Part shown: positions 46,446 through 58,553 of the stretch, piece after piece
Layout: every line of letters starts with the position of its first letter
Position numbering within the stretch: position 1 is the stretch's first letter
NCBI GenBank assembly: GCA_026874595.1
Contig: CM049316.1
Coordinates: forward strand, 4,230,339 to 4,294,338
From: Sipunculus nudus
Taxonomy: Eukaryota; Annelida; Sipuncula; Golfingiida; Sipunculidae
Direction of reading: 5' to 3'
Length of the DNA: 64,000 bases
The notes under the pieces: model-generated
Told to the model about the DNA's origin: nothing
The model's input: the letters and a program-made list of their open reading frames with translations, nothing else
The model's database searches: none
Program-made: the position numbers and the translations under genes

Positions 46446-49400
46446 TTTATGTTTTATAACCTGGTCAGAAACATCAGGTTAAAGATTTAAGATTATGTTC
46501 AAATATCTAGATCTTGACATGATAGAGGATGGAGATATCAGCTGGAGAGCAGTTTAAAATCTTACATGGGATGATAATGCAATCAATAATATACAGACTT
46601 TTAAGAACTTGTGTCTTAATCCTATATATTCCATTACATTCAGACATTGTAGATTAAAGATATGATACACATTATTTATTAAAATATAAATGCTATAAGT
46701 CTGGATGGATGAAAGCTCACTCTCCTATGGGGATACATAATCCAGATTTTTTTTTTTAATTTAAAAGGTATTTCAGCATTACTTCACCTAATTACTATGA
46801 GATTCCCTTAAAAGGTCATGTCTATCAATAACTATATTAGTGATCTTCTATATTTGACAGCTAGGCTGATATCCTGCCTTGCTGAATGATAACCTGTGAG
46901 ATTCCTAAAATGTATAGAAAGCTGAGGGATTGTGTATTTTGGGTTTTCTAACAGTATCTGCAATCAATCATCTGTCAATTTGCAATATTATTAGATTTTT
47001 TTCATAAGTAATATGCCTTTTAAGCTAGTAAGGCTGACATTGTAACTGATTGTCTGTCTATTTCAACAAGCCTTGAGGTAATTAAGCCAAGTGCTGTCCA
47101 GAGGGTCACAAGAGGTTTTACGCAGAGGAACATTGTTATCTTGTTAAATGTAAAGAAAACCATTCAAACTTTTTTAAATGGACAATGTCTTTAAAGTAAG
47201 TAATATTGTTGAGTTGATTGGAGTAAACACATTTTATGAAATTTATCAAACATTTTCTTAAAAGCAGAAAATGCTTCATTGTCGTCAATTGTTTTACCTG
47301 AACTATGGGCAGAAGGACAAAATTAATTATCTTTGGTTAGAAAATTATCTGGGATTCTTTTGAAAAGGTATGTCTTTAAGTAGTAATATGTCTTAAAATC
47401 AGTTGCAAAACAATCTATCAATAACATTTTCAGGAAACTCAGCCAAATGCTGTCAGGCAGGTAATCATAGAGTTTGAGCAGATCAAAGGGCCTTTTAATC
47501 AAATGATCTTCAAGACACCTTTACTGGTGCCCTCTGTAGAGGAATTCTGGTCATGAATCACGCAATTTAGTGCTGCCAATGATTTGTTACCCACAATCCT
47601 TTATGTTTTACAGCCTTGTGCTAAAAGGCATGAATCATTAACATGCACTGAAAACACATTTACAAAAAGAGACAGTCATATTAAGATAACTAGATACAGA
47701 AGGTAATTAAATATGCCTAATGAAAATAATCTCTGAAAAGGCATTTCCTTGCTAATTCTCAATGCATGACCCATATACCCTCTTCAAGTACGTGGCCTTA
47801 AATAAGCTTCTAAAGGTACCTTAAGAGGAGTCTAATACAACCACCTTGGCCGTGATTGTGTCTGATACTTCTTGCCATCCAGGGGTAATAGAGAACATCA
47901 CCTGCCATGACTGTGGAAACTGTGAATTAATTATTCATAACACCATTACCCCATACCATGAGATCTGTTCCACTCTGGATAAGGTAAATACTTCTACTAA
48001 AGCTCATACCTATAGTTAGATACAACCTGAGATAACTGTATTCTGAGGGATTTACACCTTAGAATCCATAATTCTTAGAATAAATTATCAGGGAAAGAAG
48101 AATGGTAAAATTATTGATTTTATTAATGGGAGGAACAAAATATTCTAAAATAATCATCAATTAGTAACACTTTTGAAATCAGGTGAGGTTTTGAATATAA
48201 TTGTCTTAACATAAAAAATATTAATTAAAAGATAAATATATAATTAACCGGCTGTAGATTGTGTAGTAGGAGCCTATATACCTCTGCTGGTTATAAGTAC
48301 ACACAGTGACACACTTCATTAACATGCATTAAGGTACACTTTGTGTGGCAGAACAAATGCTACCCTTAATACTATGACTTGGCAGCTCCTTCTTTGCCCA
48401 AAGAAAACATCCTATGTCACATTAATACAGAATCCTCTGAATTAAAATGCATCATGCTCATCCATGTTACCTACAAAATCTAACCATCTGAAACCTTCCA
48501 TAAAGTTTCATAAAAAACTGCTCAATATGTTTTGCATTAAGTTGCAGACAGACAACAAACCATTGAACCAAGGGGATAACACCTTCCCCTCCAAGCTGAG
48601 GTATAATTGATAGTGAAATTAAAAGGAACTGTATGATAATATCCTGAAACTTAAATTTCCAATACACCTGACTGATTAAATGTCTATGATAAAAAGCCAG
48701 AGAATTAATGGAAATAATCAATGAAATGAGAATTCTTTTTGTTATCTGACTGAGCAGTTTCCTGTTGTGTTTAAATTATGTAATGGTTAACCTGCTATGA
48801 ATCAAATATGTGTGATTCATACCAAGTTCTACCATTTTAATTCATGTAACCAAGGCACACTGTAGGCAGTCTAAAAATGCACTGTATAGCAAAGAAATAT
48901 TTTCATAGAGACAACATTTGACATTTTCCAGGACAATCAAGTAAATATGCAAGTAAACAGATCTGTTGTCAAATGCTTCTTTCACAGCTCAATTTCATTT
49001 TCCCACTGAACTGCTTATCCTGTACAACAAGTTATTTTCACTAAGAATTTAAGGCAGCCTTTTAAACATGTCATGAGACCATAGGTCTGTTACAATGTGA
49101 AATTTGTTAGTTTTCCAACGATGCACTCCCCCCACATCAGATCTGTACTCATCCTTCCTCTGAGCTACTGACCTCACCAAGACCCCTTTTAGCTCTTTTC
49201 ATCTTGGTGGATCACAAACCTATTTTCTTCAGATAATCCACATATAAAATAACATGCTCCCAGCTTTTTCACTCTATATTTTTCAGAATTCAGTGACCTA
49301 TAAACCATTTTCCTTAAAGCCTTACTCTCTCAACCTAACTTGGGATTTACTTTGTTTTCAGATAAATGTGGCCTTTCCAAAAAGGTGTCCAAATTTCTAT

Positions 49401-51599
49401 TTGGGCAGCTGAGCTTGCAGGTATTATTCTCATAAACTTTATTTTCAGGAAAGAATTCATGATTTATTTGAAGTTGAGCAAGCAAGCTAGAGGCCTAAAG
49501 AGTGGAAAATTCCTGGAAATTAGTGTGAAATACACTTGTTCAAACTGGTATTTCAATAATCTATCACCTACAGTTGGTTTTAGTTGATAAACATAAAAGT
49601 TTACCAGTACTGAAAAACATCGAAAAAGTTCCTGTGATTCATATCTGGGTATAAGAAAAGTGCATTTAAAGTGGATAAATACCATTTATGAGAATTGAAA
49701 CTAAAATTGATAAACACCCAATTTAAGTTTATTTAAAACTGACAGTCAACCAGAAAAAAGCATACTTGTAACTGATAACTTCCTAATAAACAGGTAGAAC
49801 TGAATAATATCCAGAAATAAAGTGTCCATGATACTGTAAAAACTAAATAGCTGAACATGTACTTAAAAGGCAAAGATTAATTAAACTACAAGTACTGTTC
49901 TCAGTAGACTAGAGGTCCTTCATCAGCCTTCAGTGAGCAAGCTGGCTGGGCTGACTGAAGGCTGGCTATCTGAGCTGTGAGTATGGGTATCCACAGTGTG
50001 TCAGGTCTATCGTGGCAATCAGAAGCCAAAATCACCTGTCAAACAGCCATTTCTGCTTCACCTGCTTGACGGACAACAGATGGGTGTTCATTCTCGGCTG
50101 TAGACTAATCAAAACATTCTTTGCTAAGTCCCTGAAATGTTTCACTGCTGAAGGCTATACACTTAAACCACTCCTGACCAAATTAGATGTATCCATGGCC
50201 CAGCATAAAGCATATACTGTATGATACCAGTACCACTTTAAACCATGAAAAAACTTTAATTATCTTTCTAACTTTGAAAATTATTGAAACCTATTATTTC
50301 ACAATAAGGGGTTACAGGAGATACCCTCATACCCACAGACCTGAGATCTATTACTCCTATGCCAGGGTATTATCACATTGTTGTAAAACATGTCATTATT
50401 TTTCAAGGTTACATGCAGGAAAGCACTTAAATATGTTACATTTGGGACTTTTAAAGTTAATTACACTTTTAAGGTGGTAAATCTAGAAATGTGTCCTAGA
50501 ATTATATATGTAACTTTCCAATTTTAGTTTGTTATGATGTAAATTTATTCAGATGTATTTCATGTAATTTTTGTAAAGATTACTTTCAGTTTTAATATAC
50601 TGCTAAATATATGTTCCACATTAGTAAATTTGCAACATTTTAAATTACAGTTTAGCAGATATGTCAATTAAAACAGACATATTTCATGGCGGAAACTTTG
50701 CAACTTTCCAAAATGATTTTTCTTTTACAGTATGTAAAACACATTGGTTTCTTAGCACCAAATTACCAGATATGGACCGAGTGGAAACTGATTCAGTGAT
50801 CCTCAATGATTAGGAGGGAAATCCGCAATCAAAATAAAAAAAAATTATAATTTTTTTTAGCAAAATTGGAGTAAATATTCTTTGCTGGTATTCAATTTAA
50901 AGTCCTGCCTGTTCCATTTTATAAAATGGTACTTTCAACAAAAATTGTATGTTATATTGGCCTTGCACCATTACAATAATGTGTAGATCTATAATCATTA
51001 CCATGCAGTTGGTATAAATTATGTCAAAATCTGAGCAAGGCAAATTTTGGTGTACAATCATGATCACTTATTCTCTTGATCAAACCAGACAATAACAGTA
51101 AGACCATGTCCAAAACCCTGACATTCTTCATAGTGTTCTGGCTAAATGCTAAACCCCAATATACAGCGGCAACTTTTTATCATTTACTGGTTTACTTGTA
51201 GAAAAAATAAACTAAGACCTGTACTGACTGACATTTGAATCTGAAGCATTTTCCATAAAAATGTCATATATATGTCTTCTTCTCTGCCCAATTTGCTCAA
51301 CTCAGCCTGTGCTGCTCAAAGTTTCAGGAGGTACCTTATATATCCCAAAGGCATTCTTAAGGAGACAAACTTCAATAGGTCATAAAGATTAAGATCTCCA
51401 CATCAGCAATAAATAAAGTGAGAATACAAAAGACAATTTTTAGACTATAATTTCAATGTTAATTTACAGAAAGGAACCACAAGAGGTTAGAATACACCAC
51501 TGGTTTATAAACAGCACACTCAAGTAACTATTTTTAACCTGTGCAATGAGGCAGAACGTACCTGTATCATGAATAACACACAAGTAACCTGATCAATTT
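46446..51599. other. Unique DNA with several candidate islands
   Basis: No gene is recognised. Unique, less AT-rich patches occur at about 47430-47600, 47760-47990 (includes GAATTAATTATTCATAA, a homeodomain-like cluster), 49080-49220 and 49900-50170. A perfect 11-bp inverted repeat CAGCCTTCAGT/ACTGAAGGCTG with a 19-nt loop lies at 49924-49964. Weak repeated phrases near 47066 and 47430 (AAGCCAAGTGCTGTCCAGAG, CAGCCAAATGCTGTCAGGCA) hint at an old duplication. Open frames up to 97 codons (50187-50480) show no domains. Confidence 0.4.
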
Positions 51600-52135
51600 T
51601 TATAGCATTATAATACATGAACAGTGTCCAACTGATAAACTTATATAGCATTATAATAAAGGATCAATGTCCAGCCCAATAAACTTATATAGGATTATAA
51701 TAAATGAGCAGTGTCCAACCCGAATAAACTTATATAGCATTATAATAAATGAGCAGTGTCCAACCCGATAAACTTATATAGGATTATAATATAGGGGCAG
51801 TGTCCAACCTGATAAACTTGTATAGCATTATAATAAATGAGCAGTGTCCAACCCGATAAACTTATATAGCATTATAATAAATGAGCAGTGTCCAACCTGA
51901 TGAACTTATATACCATTATATAACAGGAGCAATGTCCAACCAATAAACTTATATAGCATTATATAACAGGAGCAATGTCCAACCAATAAACTTATAAAGC
52001 ATTATATAACAGGAGCAATGTCCAACCAATAAACTGATAAAGCATTATATAACAGGAGCAATGTCCATCTGTATAAACTTATATAGCAATATACTAATGA
52101 GCAGTGTCCAACCTGATCAACTTATAAATGAGCAG
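51600..52135. repeat. 44-bp minisatellite, about 12 copies
   Basis: The unit is ATAGCATTATAATAAATGAG followed by CAGTGTCCAACCCGATAAAC and TTAT; lengths vary from 43 to 46 bases. Sub-types read TAATAAATGAGC or TATAACAGGAGC, with the second type clustered at about 51915-52065. The CCCGATAAAC motif alternates with CCTGATAAAC. The last unit is truncated. Confidence 0.95.
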
Positions 52136-55100
52136 TGTGTTCTCAAATACCCAATTTTGCAAATCTATATCTGCCAGAAACCTAGCTCTTAATTTAGTCT
52201 TGAGGATGCTTATGAGAGTTTCTATTAATCCTTGCAGAAATGGTTCAATAAACTAGTTGAACAAAATATGAATGAGCGTTTTTTTGTATGAACTCCTACA
52301 TGAATCTTTATAATTTCTTTGTGACTTTCATCAGGAAGCCATGGATGACGGCCACTTATGCCAGAGTTTTGCGACCTGTTTTACGTAGAGGAACAAGCTA
52401 GAAGCCTGTTGCCACTGGCAATAATATCAGAGAAATGATTATTTAATCAACCAAGGCTTACAGATATTATAACCTGCTAAAAAAGAATATTTATTAGACA
52501 AAATTTGTCTTCAGAAATGAAAAAAAAAATAAACACCAGAATGGCAATTTCCCCTGAAGATAAGTAATTTCTTAAGATAAGTCTAACACCTCATGATACT
52601 CTATTAAAACGCTATTCTGAAGAAGCTTATTTGTTCTGCATGGTGATACCAGAATTAATATAAGCACACTGTGATACAAAGATTAGAAGGCAATAAATAA
52701 GATAAACATTAGTTTTATGACTATTGGACTGTCATACATGTCTCATAAAATTACAATTATTTTTCAATGCTCTGTAGTTCTGCTTAAAAACTACCAAAAT
52801 CATACTTCTATAAAAATAATTGTGAACTGCTGATTATAAGAATTAGTTTTAAGATTGCAAACAAATGTAAAAGATATTAACAAAATGTGTAGGCTGGATA
52901 AACCAAGCAATTCAGTTTAGAGCCATCCCTTCTCAGTACAAGCTGGGCATTCTGTATAACGCGAACACGAGGACATGTTTTTTGAAGTTCCCAAAGGCAC
53001 TCGGCCATGTTGCTTTATGGTAGCAGCACACACATAAAGTTAATCACAAGTGTTGCTCGTAAGTCTCTTCTACACTTCCTGTTCAATGGGATTCAGTGCC
53101 GCATCCATTCTCCCTGCTCTGCTCAAAGTCCTTATCTGTGACATATACGACCAACACCTACCAGCAGTAGCGTCAATAGACTTCCTTCCTTGCTGAGTCA
53201 GGTATAGCTAGGGCTTAAGTTAATTTTTCCCACGAGTTACCATCATGAGATCTTTTTTTTTCACAGAATGCCACTTAGATTTGTTGTAATTTGCTTGAAT
53301 GATTGCCCTCCTGCACATTTGGGAGGAAAATGGCCACAGGTGACAGGAAACTGAAAGAAATCCCATCTTTTCCCCATCCACCATAAAAAGATCCAGACCT
53401 GAATTTTTTATGAGCTCCACCAAAGCGTCCCCAAAAAAAACAAGATGCCGTCCATTGTTACATGCAAGAGGATGCGATACCCTAAATTAAGTTCTGTCTG
53501 ACAAGGACTCTCTGGCACGCATTTATAAATTTCAGGAATACCTCTCTCAGATAATTACCTTAATATTATAAAGCAAATTATAAATACAGGTGATTATAAA
53601 CATATCTAACATTTTTTATTATTATATATTCCAGTAAGTGATAATGAAACAAACTAAAAAGTATAATCATGGAAAAAATAACAAAGAAACAAAAGCATAC
53701 CTATCATTCAAAGTTCTATAAATGATGATAATTAGGAATATTCAAACCTAAAAATACTTAAAATATGATCTATAAATATTCTATCAATGACAATTTGCTT
53801 AAAGGCAGTTTTTCAGGAAGACCTGTTACAGACTGCATGTAAACTCAATGATTACTGGTAGGAGCTGTCAATTTCCTCAATATAGGTAGAGATTACTGAC
53901 ATGTATGAAACTTTGGTCAGGTTTCTGGTAATTTCTGAAATAGAAAATACATTACACACTACGGAAGCCAGTTCAATGGTCACTGAAACTAAGAGTCAGT
54001 GATCCGAGCTGGTAGACAGGTTATTGACAGGTATTTACTAACCAGTCAAGTTTATCCTCTGAGTGAGACAAACCCTGATACTGGATGTTGATCTATATTT
54101 CTTTCAAGAACTATGGTCCACACATCGTTTTCCAAAGGACAACAGAATACACAATTTATCAGTAGGTTCCACAATTGAGAGGTTGACATTTTAAATTCTT
54201 CCCCTTTTCTTGGGATTTTCTTTCTGCAATATTACCAATAACCTCTATATATACAGAGAACATTTATGTTAATTGTTACTAACAAAAAAAATTTAAAATA
54301 AACAGAGTTCCTCATATGCTCTTCCAAAACCTCTTATAACTAGAGTTGTTCACTGTGAAACTATGCTCATACACTTAGAGCAATTAACCTGTGCTTCCTA
54401 AACCATATTTGATAAACTTTAACTGATTAATTGGCAAAAGCATAGCACCCACACCATTTCATGCAACCATTAACTAGAACAGGTTCAACTCCAGCTGAGC
54501 TGAGTCTAGTTTACCTTCAGTTGTGCCCAAAATTTCATTTAACTTCAGTGAACTGAATTGGTCAACCTTATTTGATTTGAGAAAAAAATAAAAAGATTAA
54601 AGCCACAAACAGGCCTATGTAGGGAATGTTGAGATAATTATACCTAAATGGTGTAGTGCATCTGAAATGTTTGTAACCATTGGACAGGTAGTTCCTTACA
54701 AGCCCTGCCAAGAAAAGCACGACATTTGTTGATAAACATACATAAGCCATGTTTATAATTTGTATTTCAGTACCATGTGTAATTTTGAATTATTGGGTGG
54801 ATAAAATGTAATTAAACTGTATTGGTAGTCTATATTGACTTAACTACATATATTCACTGCTATAGTCACATTTTAGTGGATATATTATATTCACCTTCAT
54901 CTGTATGCTTGTCTCTGGACTATTCCACTATTATGAGACTAAACTGTCATAAAAGGAGAACATTTCTACATTCCTCAGTCTTGATGCAGACAGATTTTAA
55001 CAGACAAATATCAGAACTGTTATACTGTTATATGGTTTGCCAAGAAACAGTCAAAGTTTGATGGGGATTGGTATCCCCAATAAATGGCAGCCCTATCTGA

Positions 55101-55295
55101 TGTGTAATACAAAATCTGGGTTTGATAATAATTGATACTACTGACTACCGGCAGCCCTGTTAGAGGCCTAATACAGAATTGTTGCTCACAATATAATGAC
55201 CAAAGGTCATAGGTTGGAAGTAATAACAAGGCAAGATACAACAGAAGCTGAGCTATATTATTCTGAGAATACTTCTGTTGACAAATCGGTTATTT
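52136..55295. other. Unique DNA with candidate islands
   Basis: Islands richer in G/C lie at about 52330-52430 and 52920-53210 (ATAACGCGAACACGAGGACA, GGATTCAGTGCCGCATCC). A 67-codon minus-strand frame (53220-53423) starts with TTG and has no recognised domain. About 53830-54060 is a further unique patch. The rest is AT-rich with nothing recognised. Confidence 0.4.
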
Positions 55296-56564
55296 TACTG
55301 TCACAGATGGTCAAAGCAGCACTTAGACGTAGATGATGTCAGTGCTGGTGTTATTTGACTGACACAGCTGGTCAGAGCAGCACTTAGACGTAGATGATGT
55401 CAGTGCTAGTGTATTTTACTGACACAGCTGGTCAGAGCAGCACTTAGATGTAGATGATGTCAGTGCTAGTGTTATTTTACTGACACAGCTGGTCAGAGCA
55501 GCACTTAGACGTAGATGATGTCAGTGCTGGTGTTATTTTACTGACACAGCTGGTCAGAGCAGCACTTAGATGTAGATGATGTCAGTGCTGGTGTTATTTG
55601 ACTGACACAGCTGGTCAGAGCAGCACATAGATGTAGATGATGTCAGTGCTAGTGTATTTTACTGACACAGCTGGTCAGAGCAGCACTTAGACGTAGATGA
55701 TGTCGTGCTGGTGTTATTTGACTGACACAGCTGGTCAGAGCAGCACTTAGACGTAGATGATGTCAGTGCTGGTGTTATTTGACTGACACAGCTGGTCAGA
55801 GCAGCACTTAGACGTGGATGATGTCAGTGCTGTTGTTATTTGACTGACACAGCTAGTCAGAGCAGGACTTAGACGTAGATGATGTCAGTGCTAGTGTATT
55901 TTACTGACAAAGCTGGTCAGAGCAGCACTTAGACAAAGATGATGTCAGTGCTGGTGTTATTTGACTGACACAACTGGTCAGAGCAGCACTTAGATGTAGA
56001 TGATGTCAGTGCTGGTGTTACTTTACTGACACAGCTGGTCAGAGCAGCACTTAGACGTCGATGATATCAGTGCTCGTGTTATTTGATTGACACAGCTGGT
56101 CAGAGCAGGACATAGACGTAGATGATGTCAGTGCTGGTGTTATTTGACTGACACAGCTGGTCAGAGCAGCACTTAGATGTAGATGATGTCAGTGCTAGTG
56201 TATTTTACTGACACAGCTGGTCAGAGCAGCACTTAGACGTAGATGATATCAGTGCTGGTGTTATTCGACTGACACAGCTGGTCAGAGCAGGACTTCGATG
56301 TAGATGATGTCAGTGCTGGTGTTATTTGACTGACACAGCTGGTCAGAGCAGCACATAGACGTAGATGATGTCAGTGCTCTGTTATTTGACTGACACAGCT
56401 GGTCAGAGCAGCACTTAGACGTAGATGATGTCAGTGCTGGTGTTATTTGACTGACACAGCTGGTCAGAGCAGCACTTAGATGTAGATGATGTCAGTGCTG
56501 GTGTTATTTGACTGACACAGCTGGTCCAAGCAGCACTTAGACCAGGATGCCAGGTGTCAGTGCT
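55296..56564. repeat. 61-bp minisatellite, about 21 copies
   Basis: The unit is GACTGACACAGCTGGTCAGA followed by GCAGCACTTAGACGTAGATG and ATGTCAGTGCTGGTGTTATTT. Two junction forms occur: GGTGTTATTTGACTGAC and the shorter AGTGTATTTTACTGAC. The shorter form appears at about every fourth unit (after copies 2, 6, 10 and 15), suggesting a four-unit higher-order repeat. AGACGTAG alternates with AGATGTAG. The last copy decays at ACCAGGATGCCAGG. Confidence 0.96.
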
Positions 56565-58553
56565 CGGAAGGTTCTAGATTCCAACACAAATGAACACCAA
56601 TCCATGTTTTTTTGACAAATGCTCATAAAAATAAAAAGCTGAATGAAGCTGTATACTGTTAATACAGTCACTAATCTCACATTTGTTTACACAGAGATTA
56701 ACCTTAATCTCTTCAATGATAAAATATCAGTTATTTTATCAGCTTAATTCTTTTAAGCTTCATTTATTTTGTATTATGCTTATCATTAAGTCTTTTAACA
56801 GAAATATTGATTTTATTTCAAATATGCACGTTACAGAATTAAGGTTGAAATTTATTTAACTTGCTATTAGTATATAAGTGTGGGGAAATATTTTTTTTTT
56901 ATATATGGTCATATTTTTTAAAACTTATTTAAAAACACCAAAGATAAATAAACAGATTTTTATTTCAAACACAAATGATAATATTGTTTGTTGTAATTTA
57001 GCTACTGCTTTTTACTGTATTCCCTATCTTCGGAATGTCTTTTTACAGACAGAAATGATTTCCCACTTTATGTATAAAAAGAAGATTTTATCAGAACAAT
57101 AGTCAACACAACAGTCAGATGAGCTTTAACCTGCCTATGGAGAGTGGATAATATGTATCCTAAATGTACACTGGCCTGTACACAGAGACACCCAAATGTC
57201 ATTGGCAAGAGGTAGCTCCAGACCAAATGGGAGTATGTCTATTCTTGTTTTTTTACATATCTGACTTAATTTGGTAAAAAGCAGACAATTTATCTTGTTC
57301 ACTGCAATGAGAAAATGCCTTCACACCATGGGAAAAAGCTGTGATGCCTATTATTAAAGCAAAAACATTCATGCAGAGTCTGAGTATCAAGAGCATTTGA
57401 TATTGATATGTTCAACAGTTTGAGTACCAAGAGCATTTGATATTGCTGATATGTTTCAATGTACTCATCTGTTTATGTGCCAATCAACAGTTTTTCTTCT
57501 CCTGAAAATCAGTCATCTTCCTTAATTCAGTTCCTTAGTTAAGTTAAAAAAAATGTCTAAAAAAAGTTTTGCAGAGATTATCATCATTCTAAGATTTTTT
57601 AAAATATTGAATTAAACTATTTCATACAGAGGGAATTTTAATTCATATTAACTGTAACTTTAAAAAAAATATGGGGAAAAATATCTTAAAAAGTTTATTT
57701 TACACTTTACAGTTATTTTAAGAATGTCTTGGGATGCAATGTCTGACCATGATCTTGATCAGTTGTGTAGAACTGGCCTTGCTTTGCCATCTCCGTCATG
57801 TGGAAATAATGGCCAGGCAGACCGATCAATGCGACATAAATACCAAATTTCTCATAGACCACTTCTTTCTGCTTGCCTTTAAGAGAAACAGGCCCCTATA
57901 AATTGGCTATCGAACAGCACCAATCCTTTTTATCCACAAACTGAACCAGAATGGCTGGATTCTTTTAGAAACTAGACACATTTATTTCTGAAATCTAGGA
58001 CCAGTTATCTCCAGTTTTCATCTTTAATGAAAGGGTAAAACATGATGTACCCAGGGGTGAAAAATGTTCAGTGGAAGAGTTCTGCCAAATAAACTGCCAT
58101 CAACCTTAGTAATGCTCCATAAATTCTCTGAAAAATGCATCTTTCTGCTGGTTACTTTTGTAATGAGTACTTGGTTCCCAAAGATATATTACCATGGTGA
58201 CAGCCATAAAACTTTTTCAGCATGCATAGATTACTTGTTAAAAATTTAGTCCCCTGGCAAATAGACAAAATGTGTTTTACTTGGAAACTGATGATTTAGA
58301 AGAGAAAAATAGTACAAGTACTGAGCTCCCTCCATTCATTAGCAATGTACAATATGTGCTCCAATGATAATATATAAAATATTAAAAATGTTTTTTTCCA
58401 CGCAACGTGAAAGACAAATCATTTGAATTACAGCAAATGCTGCTTTTTCACAATATCAGCTTCAAGAATATAGAGCACATGTACAATGGATTAACATACA
58501 TTGCATCATATAAAGTATTATGTATAAAAACAAGAAAGTTTTAAGTGTCATTA
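56565..58553. other. Unique DNA with one short duplication and one island
   Basis: A 40-bp direct repeat lies at 57381-57463. A unique island at about 57735-57985 includes CCATGATCTTGATCAG, CTCCGTCATGTGG and GACCGATCAATGCGAC. There is no gene; the frames are AT-rich chance frames. Confidence 0.4.
57381..57463. repeat. 40-bp direct repeat, two copies
   Basis: TGAGTATCAAGAGCATTTGA at 57381 and TGAGTACCAAGAGCATTTGA at 57421 begin two adjacent copies. The second has a 3-base insertion (ATTGCTGATATG for ATTGATATG). Confidence 0.92.

Noticed and set aside
50187-50480. 97-codon plus-strand frame
   Set aside because: No conserved motif and AT-driven composition. It partly overlaps another frame of similar quality.
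53220-53423. 67-codon minus-strand frame
   Set aside because: It starts with TTG, lies next to homopolymer A/T runs and shows no domain. Considered as an exon but no convincing splice signals were seen.
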